A stretch of 32,123 nucleotides of DNA, taken from Rhodococcus phenolicus (GTDB lineage Bacteria; Actinomycetota; Actinomycetes; Mycobacteriales; Mycobacteriaceae). The translations under genes were made by a program, and so were the position numbers. The notes below the pieces were generated by a model. It did not search any database. It was given only the letters and a program-made list of their open reading frames with translations, and was not told where the DNA came from. The stretch covers positions 1 through 32,123 of the forward strand of contig NZ_LRRH01000122.1 in the NCBI RefSeq assembly GCF_001646785.1. Reading direction: 5' to 3'. Each line of letters starts with the position of its first letter. Position 1 is the first letter of the stretch. Below are positions 15,677-23,207 of this stretch, piece after piece.

Positions 15677-15763
15677 TGTTGCTTCCTGTTGTTGCTTCCG
15701 TGTGGTGACGGGTCCGGGTCTCCGCGGTCGTGTCGACTGCCAGGCTCGCCGGGTTCGTCCGAA

Positions 15764-15802
15764 TAAGGTGAACCTTAGATAGTAAAGGTAAGCCTAAACA
15801 GG
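15764..15802. promoter_or_regulatory. Two tandem iron-box-like sites before the ThuA-like pair
   Basis: TAAGGT-GA-ACCTTA (15764-15777) is a perfect inverted repeat, and AAAGGTAAGCCTAAACA begins at 15784. Each 19-base window matches 14 positions of the degenerate iron-box pattern TWAGGTWAGSCTWACCTWA, though fewer of the strict consensus. The start-to-start distance is 20 bases, the same as in the pair before the importer operon, which supports a real double site for a DtxR/IdeR-type regulator. Confidence 0.65.
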
Positions 15803-15817
15803 GTTGCCTGGCAAACG

Positions 15818-15854
15818 CCGCTGCGGTACCGCGACGGACGCGGTACCGCAGCGG
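15818..15854. terminator. Terminator of the PASTA protein gene
   Basis: Sixteen-base arms CCGCTGCGGTACCGCG (15818-15833) and CGCGGTACCGCAGCGG (15839-15854) pair perfectly around ACGGA. On the minus strand it follows the PASTA gene by seven bases and would insulate the iron-box promoter from read-through. Confidence 0.85.
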
Positions 15855-15861
15855 TGTCCGT

Positions 15862-16206
15862 TCAGTTGCAGACGACGGTGAGGCCGAGACCCCGCCAGAT
15901 CTCGTACTCGACGTAGTCCCATTCCTGGTTGGTGGAATCCCATTCGGCGCGGGTTTCGGTGCGGTAGCCCTTGTCGCGCTGGTCGGTCACGTTGCACACG
16001 GTCAGTGCGCTGCCCGACTTGTTGGTGACGGTGAACGGGATGTCCTGTGACTCGAGGGTGGCGACTGCGTCGGCCTCGCTCATCCCGACGACGTTCGGGA
16101 CCCCGGCGACGAGGATGTCCTGGTACAGCCATTCGGCGGAGGCGACTCCGGTTCCGAGGGTGAGCGCGGCGGCGGTGGCGACTGCGACGGTCAGGGTTCT
16201 GCGCAT
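15862..16206 (-). CDS. Secreted single-PASTA-domain protein
   Basis: A 114-residue exported protein. The signal peptide MRRTLTVAVATAAALTLGTG ends VASA, with predicted cleavage before EWLYQ. The mature part has one PASTA-like unit, VPNVVGMSEADAVATLESQDIPFTVTN, the repeat that in Ser/Thr kinases and penicillin-binding proteins senses peptidoglycan. A C-terminal part with two cysteines (TVCNVTDQ and the terminal VVCN) that could form a disulfide follows. Start ATG 16206 has GGAAGGA upstream. No kinase or membrane anchor is present, so it is probably free in the envelope or medium. Small actinobacterial proteins of this kind have no settled function. It is transcribed alone, toward a strong terminator. 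Confidence 0.8.
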   Translation of the reverse strand: MRRTLTVAVATAAALTLGTGVASAEWLYQDILVAGVPNVVGMSEADAVATLESQDIPFTVTNKSGSALTVCNVTDQRDKGYRTETRAEWDSTNQEWDYVEYEIWRGLGLTVVCN

Positions 16207-16546
16207 GACAACGTCCTTCCGGAGACGATGTCGGATCTGAATGCGGACCCGGCCGCGCGGGCCGGGCGACGGGGCGGGTCGCCGCGGCGTTCTGCAGCGT
16301 GCGGCGAGCCGGATGTGCAGTGCGGGATCGGGTCACGCAAATCGACGTGACGGCCGGCGTGCGGGCGCGATCCAATGCGCATCGGGTGCGTTCGCCGCGG
16401 GCTCGGGCGGCGAATGTGCTGTACGTCACAAATCGTACTCCAGGGTCTGTGGGGCATCGGCGAGTTGGCGGAAATCGAACATTGACAGAATACTGTCGAA
16501 TTGACAGGATACTTACGTAATTGATTCCGACTCCCGGGAGGCTCCC
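16207..16546. other. 340-base intergenic region between PASTA and DJ-1/PfpI genes
   Basis: No credible gene is seen. The left two thirds should hold the promoter of the PASTA gene (transcribed leftward), but I cannot point to its -10 with confidence. The right end holds the TTGACAG repeats and ribosome binding site (GGGAGG) of the DJ-1/MarR operon. Base composition drops in GC near 16430-16525. Confidence 0.6.
16482..16516. promoter_or_regulatory. Tandem operator candidate for the DJ-1/MarR operon
   Basis: GACAG-AATA-CTGTC (16484-16497) is a perfect inverted repeat within TTGACAGAATACTGTCGA. A degenerate second copy, GACAG-GATA-CTTAC (16503-16516), starts 19 bases later. Both contain TTGACA, so they overlap likely -35 elements. 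The downstream MarR-type repressor is the natural candidate to bind them, giving autoregulation (inference). Confidence 0.6.
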
Positions 16547-17176
16547 ATGAAGACCGCACTCGACACCGTCTACGTCGCCACCTACGACACGCTCGCCGAC
16601 TGGGAGACCGGACATGCCACCGCCTACCTGGCCCGTGCCGGCTACCCGATCCGTACCGTCGCGCCGAGCCGGGAGGCGGTCACGACCCTGGCCGGGATCC
16701 GCGTCGTTCCGGATCTGGTCCTCGACGAGGTCACGGTCGACGGCGCCGCGTTGCTGATCCTGCCCGGCGCCGATCTGTGGGACACCGGCGACGAACTCGC
16801 GCCGTACGCGCGTCTCGCCCGCGCCTTCCTCGACGCCGGCGTGCCCGTCGCCGGGATCTGCGGCGCGACCGCCGGACTCGCTCGCGAGGGACTTCTCGAC
16901 GACCGCGACCACACCAGCAATGTGTCCTTCTATCTCGAGGCCACCGGCTATGCGGGCGCGGGACGTTACGTCGAGACCGACGCCGTCACCGACGGTGACC
17001 TCGTCACCGCCGGCGGGACGGAACCCGTGGCCTTCGCTCGCGAGATCTTCGCCCGGCTCGGTGTGTACGAGGGGGAGGTGCTCGACGCGTGGTACCGGCT
17101 GTTCCACGACTCCGATGCCTCCGCCTTCCCGATCCTCGACGCGGCGGAGCGGGCGGCGGCGGGCGGCGAACGGTGA
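16547..17176 (+). CDS. DJ-1/PfpI family protein
   Basis: A 209-residue cytoplasmic protein of the DJ-1/ThiJ/PfpI superfamily. The nucleophile elbow VAGICGATAGLA places the conserved cysteine at Cys105, and a conserved-type glutamate sits at Glu20 (DWETGHA). The strand LLILPGADLWD (69-79) and the motif DHTSNVSFYL, with a histidine near 122, complete the site. Members act as deglycases, chaperones, proteases or isonitrile hydratases, and the sequence does not decide between them. ATG 16547 follows GGGAGG. The TGA overlaps the GTG of the MarR gene, so the two are coupled. DJ-1/MarR pairs often respond to electrophile or oxidative stress (family knowledge, not shown here). Confidence 0.9.
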   Translation: MKTALDTVYVATYDTLADWETGHATAYLARAGYPIRTVAPSREAVTTLAGIRVVPDLVLDEVTVDGAALLILPGADLWDTGDELAPYARLARAFLDAGVPVAGICGATAGLAREGLLDDRDHTSNVSFYLEATGYAGAGRYVETDAVTDGDLVTAGGTEPVAFAREIFARLGVYEGEVLDAWYRLFHDSDASAFPILDAAERAAAGGER

Positions 17177-17622
17177 GCCGCGAGGAGCAGGACCTGCTCA
17201 GCCGCGCCGCGCTCGGCGTGTTCCGTCTCAACGGCCAATTCCTCGCCGCGGCCGAAGGGCTCGCGAATCCGGCCGGTTTGACCGCTGCTCGTTGGCAGGT
17301 ACTCGGCGCGGTCCTGCGTGAGCCGCTGCCGGTCGCCGGGATCGCCCGCGCGATGGGCATCACCCGGCAGTCGGTGCAACGAATCGCGGACCTGCTCGTC
17401 GAGCAGAGGCTCGCGGACTACCTCCCGAACCCGGCGCACCGCCGCGCCAAGCTCGTCGTCCCGACCGCGGCGGGCCGCGCGGCGGTCGAGCGTATCGGTC
17501 CTGCACACGCCGAACTCGCGGCACGGCTCACCGGCGTGCTGGGTTTCGAGGGCTTCGCCGAGACGGTCCGGGTGCTCGAACGGCTGTCGGCGGCCCTCGA
17601 CGAACCGGAGGTCGCCGGGTGA
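17173..17622 (+). CDS. MarR-family transcriptional regulator
   Basis: A 149-residue winged-helix regulator. The DNA-binding domain spans about residues 35-95: LTAARWQVLGAVLREPLPVAGIARAMGITRQSVQRIADLLVEQRLADYLPNP, then the wing with HRRAKLVVPTAAG. Flanking helices would form the dimer interface. GTG 17173 overlaps the DJ-1/PfpI stop (GTGA); the frame is open a little further upstream, but the extension is shadow of that gene. It is likely an autoregulator of the two-gene operon through the TTGACAG repeats upstream. The single-cysteine redox sensor typical of OhrR is not seen near the N-terminus. Confidence 0.9.
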   Translation: MSREEQDLLSRAALGVFRLNGQFLAAAEGLANPAGLTAARWQVLGAVLREPLPVAGIARAMGITRQSVQRIADLLVEQRLADYLPNPAHRRAKLVVPTAAGRAAVERIGPAHAELAARLTGVLGFEGFAETVRVLERLSAALDEPEVAG

Positions 17623-17626
17623 CGCC

Positions 17627-17683
17627 TGAGCATCGTGACCAACGGGAATGTGTGGTCCACGTCACGTTGAATCGAAATGCTCA
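17627..17683. promoter_or_regulatory. TGAGCAT inverted pair before the ferredoxin oxidoreductase gene
   Basis: TGAGCAT (17627-17633) and its complement ATGCTCA (17677-17683) face each other 50 bases apart; CGTGAC/GTCACG (17634-17639, 17661-17666) is nested inside. The same pair recurs between the Lrp-type regulator and the permease gene. A promoter candidate TTGACG (17700-17705) with GATCAT (17724-17729) lies just downstream. Binding by the Lrp-type protein is inferred. Confidence 0.5.
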
Positions 17684-17797
17684 GTTGTTTCGCACGCCGT
17701 TGACGTAATGAATCAGCAGTAGCGATCATTGCTGCACCGAATGATGTGACCAGCGCGACACTGCACGACGATGTCGCACAAGGAACGGTGGTGAGCG

Positions 17798-20700
17798 ATG
17801 ACCGAGATCGCGGTCCGCGAAAGCGACAGCCTGCCCTATGATCCCAACGACCGATACCGCTCCGGCTCCGGGACGGTCCTGCTCACCGGTGTGCAGGCCA
17901 TCGTCCGGCAACTCGTGGAACAGCACGTGCGGGACATCCGTGACGGTCGCCGGGTGGCGACCTTCGTCTCCGGATATCCGGGAAGCCCGCTCGGCGGCCT
18001 CGACAAGCTGCTTCACGGAATGCCGAAGGTGCTCGCCGAACACGACATCACGTTCACGCCGGGATTCAACGAGGAACTCGCCGCGACGTCCGTGTGGGGC
18101 AGTCAGGGGCAGCTCGGTGCGGGCACGCCGACCCACGACGGGGTCGTCGGCGTCTGGTACGGCAAGGGCCCCGGCCTCGATCGCGCCACCGATGCGCTGA
18201 GGCACGCCAACATGTACGGCGTCTCACCCTCCGGCGGAGTGCTGCTGATGGTCGGCGACGACCCCGCGTCCAAGTCGTCGACCGTGCCCGCCGTCAGCGA
18301 GCGATCACTGGCCGCGCTCGGTATCCCGGTGTTGTTCCCGCGCAATGCCGCCGAGATCGTCACGATGGGCATGCACGGTGTTGCGCTCTCCCGCGCCTCG
18401 GGTTGTGTCGTGGCCCTCAAGATCGTCGCGGACGTCGCGGACGGCGCCTGGTCCGTCGAGGGATCGGTCGCGGACACCCGGATCACCGTGCCCGACATCG
18501 ATTGGGACGGTAAGCCGTTCGTCTACAAGCAACGACCCATGGCCGCACCCGTCGACAGCGTCGTCGCCGAAGCCGACCTGTACGGTCCCCGGTGGGCGAT
18601 GGTCCAGGCATACGGCAGGGCCAACGGCCTCGACACCATCGAGGTGAACCCCGCGACGGCGCGGATCGGGCTGATCGCGACCGGCACCACATTCGATGCG
18701 CTGCGCCAGGCCCTGCTCGACCTGTCGGTCACCGACGCCGAGCTGCACCGAGCCGGCATCCGGCTGATGCGCATCGGCATGCCGTACCCCCTCGGGCCCG
18801 ATCTCGTCCGCGAGTTCGCCGACGGGCTCGAGCGCATCGTCGTCGTCGAGGACAAGACCGCGTTCGTCGAAACCCAGATCCGCGAGATCCTCTACGGAAC
18901 CGCCGCGCCGCCGGTCGTTCTCGGTAAGAAGGACGCCGACGGCCGGCTCCTCGTTCCCGTCGACGGGGAACTGACCGCCGGCCGGATCCGCGGCCCGCTG
19001 CGCCGTGTGCTGACGGGGCACGTTGCCCTCGGCCCCGCGCCGCTGCCGCAGCTTCCGCTCGAGGTGCTCTCGGCCACCCGCAGTCCCTACTTCTGCAGCG
19101 GCTGCCCGCACAACCGCTCCACCGCGCTGCCGGAAGGATCCATCGGCGGCGGCGGGATCGGCTGCCACGCCCTCGTCACGATGTCCGGCCGTGCCGACAG
19201 CGCTGTCACGGGACTCACCCAGATGGGCGGCGAGGGCACCCAGTGGATCGGCCAGGCCCCGTTCACCGACATCGACCACATGTTCCAGAACCTCGGAGAC
19301 GGGACGTACTTCCACTCCGGCCAGCTCGCCGTCCAGGCGTGCGTGGCGGCCGGGGTGAACATCACCTTCAAGCTGCTCCACAACGACGTCGTCGCGATGA
19401 CGGGCGCGCAGGACGCCGAAGGCGCACTGACGATCCCGGCGCTCACCCACAAGCTCACCACCGAAGGTGTCCGCCGCATCATCATCTGCTCCGACGAACC
19501 GAAACGGCACCGCAAGCGAACCCTCGCCCGGGGTGTCACGGTCTGGCACCGCGACCGCCTCGACGAGGCGCAACGCGTGCTGCGGGAGGTTCCGGGCGTC
19601 ACCGTGCTCATCTACGACCAGCACTGTGCCGCCGACGCGCGGCGACAGCGCAAGCGCGGCACCCTTCCGGCCCGCACGACCCGTGTCGTGATCAACGAGG
19701 CGGTGTGCGAGGGTTGCGGTGATTGCGGCGTCAAGAGCAACTGCCTGTCGGTGCAGCCCGTCGACACCGAGTTCGGTTCCAAGACCCGCATCGACCAGAC
19801 CTCCTGCAACACCGACTACTCGTGCCTCGACGGCGACTGTCCCTCGTTCGTCACCGTCGAGACCGACCCCACCCGCACACGCGAGCGCCGCGCCGCACCC
19901 CGGCCGCCCGCCGTGCCCGACGTCGAGATCACGGTTGCCGGCACCCGCAACGTGTTCCTCGCCGGAATCGGCGGCACCGGCATCGTCACCGTCAACCAGG
20001 TCCTCGCGACCGCGGCGATGCGCGCCGGCTTCGACGTCGAAGCCCTCGACCAGATCGGGATGAGCCAGAAGGCCGGGCCCGTGGTCTCGCACCTGCGGTT
20101 CGCCGCCGACGGGCTCGAACCGGGCAATCGCGTCGCTACCGGGGGAGCCTCGTGCCTGCTCGCCCTCGACCTCCTCACCGCATCCGACGCGAAGAACCTG
20201 GCCTATGCCGACGCGGCCACGACTGTCGCGGTCGCGTCGACGAGCCGGACCCCCACCGGCGACATGGTGTACGACCGGTCGATCCGCCACCCCGACGAGG
20301 CGCAACTGCTGTCGCGGCTGGAGGCGGCCACCGCCCGGCTCGCCGCGTTCGACGCCCTCGCCGCAGCGCAGGAACTGTTCGGCGACACTGCTGCCGCGAA
20401 CTTCCTCGTGGTGGGTGCCGCCCACCAGCTCGGCGGCCTGCCCATCCCGGCCGGCGCCATCGAGGAGGCCATCGAACTCAACGGTGTCGCGGTCGCGGCG
20501 AACATCGCGGCGTTCCGGTGGGGGCGCGCCGCGGTCGCCGACCCCGACGCGTTCACCGCCGCGACCGAGCCTGCGCGGCCGTCGCGTGCCGTGACCTCCG
20601 TTCCGGAGGAGCTGCTCGCCGGTACCGCGTTCGACGGCGAGGTGCTGCGTCTGGTCCGGATCCGCGCGGCCGCGCTGATCGACTACCAGGGACCGCGCCT

Positions 20701-21307
20701 GGCCGTCCGGTACATCGATCACGTGCGCACGGTGTGGGAAGCCGAACGTCGCGTCACCGACCGCACCGACTTCACCGAGGCCGTCGCCCGCGGACTGTTC
20801 AAGTTCACCGCCTACAAGGACGAGTACGAGGTCGCGCGGATGCTCGTTGATCCCGCCTTCCTCGACGAGGTGAACGCGCAGGTGCCCGGGGGAGCGGACC
20901 TGACCTACCGGCTGCACCCACCGGTGCTGCGGGCACTGGGCCGCCGGAAGAAGGTCGGGTTCGGTCCGAGAACACATGTGGCGCTGCGTCTTCTGTCCAA
21001 GGGCAAGCGGCTGCGCGGAACCCGGCTCGACCCGTTCGGTTACGCACACGTGCGCAGGGTCGAGCGTGAGCTGCTCGCGCAGTACACCGACACCGTCCTC
21101 GGTCTCGCCGCCGAACTGAACGAGAACTCCTACGACCGGGCGGTCCGCGCCGCCGAGCTCGCCGACACGGTCCGCGGCTACGAGGACGTCAAGTTGCGGT
21201 CGATCGACCGCTACCGCGAACGACTCGCCGAACTCGGCATCGACGCCGCGCCGACGGCCACCGGCACCCCCCGGTTCTCCACCACCCGAAAGGAATCCGC
21301 AGCGTGA
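17798..21307 (+). CDS. Indolepyruvate ferredoxin oxidoreductase-type fused 2-oxo acid oxidoreductase
   Basis: A 1169-residue single-chain enzyme that would oxidise aryl- or branched 2-oxo acids to acyl-CoA and CO2, passing electrons to ferredoxin. An N-terminal pyrimidine-binding domain contains VSGYPGSPLGGLD (58-69) and FNEELAATSVWGSQ. A TPP-binding domain with FCSGCPHNRS (about 430-440) and GGEGTQWIGQAPF (about 477-489) follows. Next comes a [4Fe-4S] ferredoxin-like segment with Cys637, Cys640, Cys643 and Cys649 and further cysteines in TSCNTDYSCLDGDCPSF. The gamma-type domain begins with GIGGTGIVTVNQVL (723-736), and a long C-terminal extension ends at KRLRGTRLDPFGYAHVRRVERELL. The length equals that of other fused bacterial forms. 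ATG 17798 follows AAGGAACGG. Its stop overlaps the dehydrogenase start. Confidence 0.93.
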   Translation: MTEIAVRESDSLPYDPNDRYRSGSGTVLLTGVQAIVRQLVEQHVRDIRDGRRVATFVSGYPGSPLGGLDKLLHGMPKVLAEHDITFTPGFNEELAATSVWGSQGQLGAGTPTHDGVVGVWYGKGPGLDRATDALRHANMYGVSPSGGVLLMVGDDPASKSSTVPAVSERSLAALGIPVLFPRNAAEIVTMGMHGVALSRASGCVVALKIVADVADGAWSVEGSVADTRITVPDIDWDGKPFVYKQRPMAAPVDSVVAEADLYGPRWAMVQAYGRANGLDTIEVNPATARIGLIATGTTFDALRQALLDLSVTDAELHRAGIRLMRIGMPYPLGPDLVREFADGLERIVVVEDKTAFVETQIREILYGTAAPPVVLGKKDADGRLLVPVDGELTAGRIRGPLRRVLTGHVALGPAPLPQLPLEVLSATRSPYFCSGCPHNRSTALPEGSIGGGGIGCHALVTMSGRADSAVTGLTQMGGEGTQWIGQAPFTDIDHMFQNLGDGTYFHSGQLAVQACVAAGVNITFKLLHNDVVAMTGAQDAEGALTIPALTHKLTTEGVRRIIICSDEPKRHRKRTLARGVTVWHRDRLDEAQRVLREVPGVTVLIYDQHCAADARRQRKRGTLPARTTRVVINEAVCEGCGDCGVKSNCLSVQPVDTEFGSKTRIDQTSCNTDYSCLDGDCPSFVTVETDPTRTRERRAAPRPPAVPDVEITVAGTRNVFLAGIGGTGIVTVNQVLATAAMRAGFDVEALDQIGMSQKAGPVVSHLRFAADGLEPGNRVATGGASCLLALDLLTASDAKNLAYADAATTVAVASTSRTPTGDMVYDRSIRHPDEAQLLSRLEAATARLAAFDALAAAQELFGDTAAANFLVVGAAHQLGGLPIPAGAIEEAIELNGVAVAANIAAFRWGRAAVADPDAFTAATEPARPSRAVTSVPEELLAGTAFDGEVLRLVRIRAAALIDYQGPRLAVRYIDHVRTVWEAERRVTDRTDFTEAVARGLFKFTAYKDEYEVARMLVDPAFLDEVNAQVPGGADLTYRLHPPVLRALGRRKKVGFGPRTHVALRLLSKGKRLRGTRLDPFGYAHVRRVERELLAQYTDTVLGLAAELNENSYDRAVRAAELADTVRGYEDVKLRSIDRYRERLAELGIDAAPTATGTPRFSTTRKESAA

Positions 21308-22392
21308 GTACCTCCACCGTCATCCGCCCCGTCGAGGACACCACCTCCGGCGTCTTCGGCCGATCCCGACGGTTGTCGGATCGCCCGCACGAACAGGTCG
21401 TGTTCTGCGAGGACGCCGCGACCGGGCTCCGCGCGATCATCGCGATCCACTCGACCGCACTCGGACCCGCCCTCGGCGGAACCCGCTTCTACCCGTACGC
21501 GGACGAACGGCAGGCGCTCGACGACGTACTGCGGCTGTCGCGCGGGATGACCTACAAGGCCGCGGTGTCCGGGGTTCACCTCGGTGGCGGCAAGGCCGTG
21601 ATCATCGGTGACCCGGCGGTCGACAAGACCGACGCGCTGCTCGCCGCGTACGGCCGGTTCGTCGACTCGCTCGGCGGCCGTTACATCACCGCCGCCGACG
21701 TGGGCACCCACGCCGCGGACCTCGACGTCGTCGGCCGGCACACCGGGCACGCGGTCGGGCGGACCGTCGCCTCCGGCGGGTCCGGGGACAGTTCTCCGCT
21801 CACCGCGCTCGGCGTCTTCCAGGCGATGCGGGCCGCTGCAGAGAACATCTGGGGCACACCGCAACTGGAAGGACGAGTGGTCGGTGTCGAAGGTCTCGGA
21901 AAGGTCGGGTACGCGCTCGTCGGTCTACTCGCCGCGGACGGCGCACGTGTCGTGGTCTCGGACGTGGATCCCGCCGCGGTCGGACGCGTCGCGTCGGACT
22001 TCCCGGACGTGCGGGTCGCCGGCAACGTCGCCGAGACATCGCTGGACGTGTACGCACCGTGCGCGCTGGGCGGCACTCTCTCCCCGGCCACCGCCCGGTC
22101 GCTGGATGCGCGGCTGGTGTGCGGGGCGGCCAACAACCAGTTGACGGTCCCCGAGGTCGAAACCACGCTCGGGGAGCGGGGCATCACCTGGGTGCCCGAC
22201 TACGTGGCCAACGCCGGCGGGCTGATCCAGGTGGCGGGCGAGGTCGACGGATTCGATCCGGCGGTCGTGCGCTCCGATGTCGAGTCGATCTTCGAGCGCA
22301 CAGCCGAAATCTTCGAGATGGCACGGATTCTGGGCACCGGACTCGGTGCCGCGGCCGACCGGATCGCAGAGCAGCGCATCGACGCGGCCTGA
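21304..22392 (+). CDS. Glu/Leu/Phe/Val dehydrogenase, Leu/Val type
   Basis: A 362-residue NAD-dependent amino acid dehydrogenase that would convert a branched-chain or aromatic amino acid to its 2-oxo acid and ammonia. The catalytic domain shows LGGTRFYPYAD, the substrate lysine Lys85 (GMTYKAAVSG) and Lys97 (LGGGKAVI), and TAADVGTHAADLD. The Rossmann domain carries VEGLGKVGYAL (GLGKVG, 196-201), then DVDPAAV. C-terminal GAANNQLT and DYVANAGGLIQV are typical. The length and GGTRFYPY pattern are nearer to valine/leucine dehydrogenases than to glutamate dehydrogenase; exact specificity is open. GTG 21304 overlaps the oxidoreductase stop, so the enzyme making the 2-oxo acid and the one using it are translationally coupled. 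Confidence 0.92.
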   Translation: MSTSTVIRPVEDTTSGVFGRSRRLSDRPHEQVVFCEDAATGLRAIIAIHSTALGPALGGTRFYPYADERQALDDVLRLSRGMTYKAAVSGVHLGGGKAVIIGDPAVDKTDALLAAYGRFVDSLGGRYITAADVGTHAADLDVVGRHTGHAVGRTVASGGSGDSSPLTALGVFQAMRAAAENIWGTPQLEGRVVGVEGLGKVGYALVGLLAADGARVVVSDVDPAAVGRVASDFPDVRVAGNVAETSLDVYAPCALGGTLSPATARSLDARLVCGAANNQLTVPEVETTLGERGITWVPDYVANAGGLIQVAGEVDGFDPAVVRSDVESIFERTAEIFEMARILGTGLGAAADRIAEQRIDAA

Positions 22393-22426
22393 CGGAAGCG
22401 GCACCCACAGCGGGGGAGCAGGGGAC

Positions 22427-22460
22427 GAGCAGGAGAGACGCCACGGCGTCTCTCCTGCTC
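22427..22460. terminator. Bidirectional terminator between dehydrogenase and Lrp-type genes
   Basis: Arms GAGCAGGAGAGACGCC (22427-22442) and GGCGTCTCTCCTGCTC (22445-22460) pair perfectly around AC; the innermost pairs must open to form a loop. It lies between convergent genes. No T run follows on the plus strand. Confidence 0.8.
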
Positions 22461-22481
22461 CGCTGTGCGGGTCGGCGTGGC

Positions 22482-22991
22482 TCAGGGAAGATCGGCGACC
22501 GGTGTCGAACGGCCGTGCCCGGCGCCCCGGGTCAGCTGATCGAGCAGTGGTTGCGTCCGGTACGCCACCGGCGTCGTCAGCGCCAGGGTCGTGGTGGTGT
22601 GCGCGACGCCTTCGATCGAGTGGATCCGCTCGAGCACCTGCAGGAGATTCTCCTGCGACTGCGCTGCCATCCGGATCAACAGGTCCTCGCGGCCGGTCGT
22701 CGCGTGCACCTCGAGGACCTCGGGAAATCGTTCGAGTTCGGCGATCACGTGCCCCATCCGCGCCTGAACGAGTTCTGCTCCGATGAACGCCTGCAACGGG
22801 AGACCCAGCTTGGGCAGGTCGACGACCGGACGATAACCCGTCACCGCTCCCGACTCCTCCAGCTTCCGGATCCGCGACTGGACGGTGTTTCGTGCGACGC
22901 CGAGTTTCGCGGACAGATCGACGATCCCGGCGCGCGGGTTGTGGGTGAGCTCGGCGAGCAGGGCCGCGTCGAGGCGGTCGAGACTGAGCAC
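22482..22991 (-). CDS. Lrp/AsnC-family transcriptional regulator
   Basis: A 169-residue regulator with the Lrp layout. An N-terminal helix-turn-helix (LDAALLAELTHNPRAGIVDLSAKLGVARNTVQSRIRKLEESGAVTGY, about 7-53) is followed by an effector-binding RAM domain with FIGAELVQARMGHVIAELERFPEVLEVHATTGREDLLIRMAAQS. Lrp-type proteins sense amino acids and control their uptake or breakdown. It lies between the convergent dehydrogenase and the divergent APC permease. GTG 22991 has AAAGGA upstream. TGAGCAT elements around both the oxidoreductase and permease promoters are candidate binding sites, one of them 37 bases upstream of its own start, so it may be autoregulated (inference). Confidence 0.92.
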   Translation of the reverse strand: MLSLDRLDAALLAELTHNPRAGIVDLSAKLGVARNTVQSRIRKLEESGAVTGYRPVVDLPKLGLPLQAFIGAELVQARMGHVIAELERFPEVLEVHATTGREDLLIRMAAQSQENLLQVLERIHSIEGVAHTTTTLALTTPVAYRTQPLLDQLTRGAGHGRSTPVADLP

Positions 22992-23027
22992 GCTGACATC
23001 CTTTCGACTGTGATGCGGGTCACTGAT

Positions 23028-23147
23028 TGAGCATAGTGCATAGCTGTTGCGACAGATGTTGACATCGAACTTGCCGGTGCCATGATTACCTCATTGAAAT
23101 GCTCACGAAAACTCCTTGACGCACCGCGTTGCGCCGCCCGTGAGCAT
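23028..23147. promoter_or_regulatory. Three TGAGCAT elements in the regulator-permease intergenic region
   Basis: TGAGCAT occurs at 23028-23034, as ATGCTCA at 23099-23105 and again as TGAGCAT at 23141-23147. The first pair has the same inward orientation as the pair before the oxidoreductase gene, with 21 bases (two helical turns) more spacing. Read on the minus strand, 23105 downward gives TGAGCATTTCAAT, which differs at one base from the matching site at 17683 downward. Confidence 0.5.
23059..23086 (+). promoter_or_regulatory. Promoter of the APC permease gene
   Basis: TTGACA (23059-23064) is a perfect -35, followed after 16 bases by CATGAT (23081-23086). Transcription would start near 23093 and give a leader of about 115 bases holding two of the TGAGCAT elements, so a bound protein could block elongation or initiation. 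Confidence 0.55.
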
Positions 23148-23207
23148 TACGTCCCCCGGCTACCCACGAGGTCCGGTGGGCACACAACCCACACCGAGGA
23201 GCACACC

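Noticed and set aside
18305-21049. A 914-codon open frame antisense to the ferredoxin oxidoreductase gene
   Set aside because: Its codon positions mirror the GC-rich third positions of the real gene, the protein is a mix of Arg, Gly, Asp and Val without motifs, and the sense gene has clear cofactor motifs along its full length.
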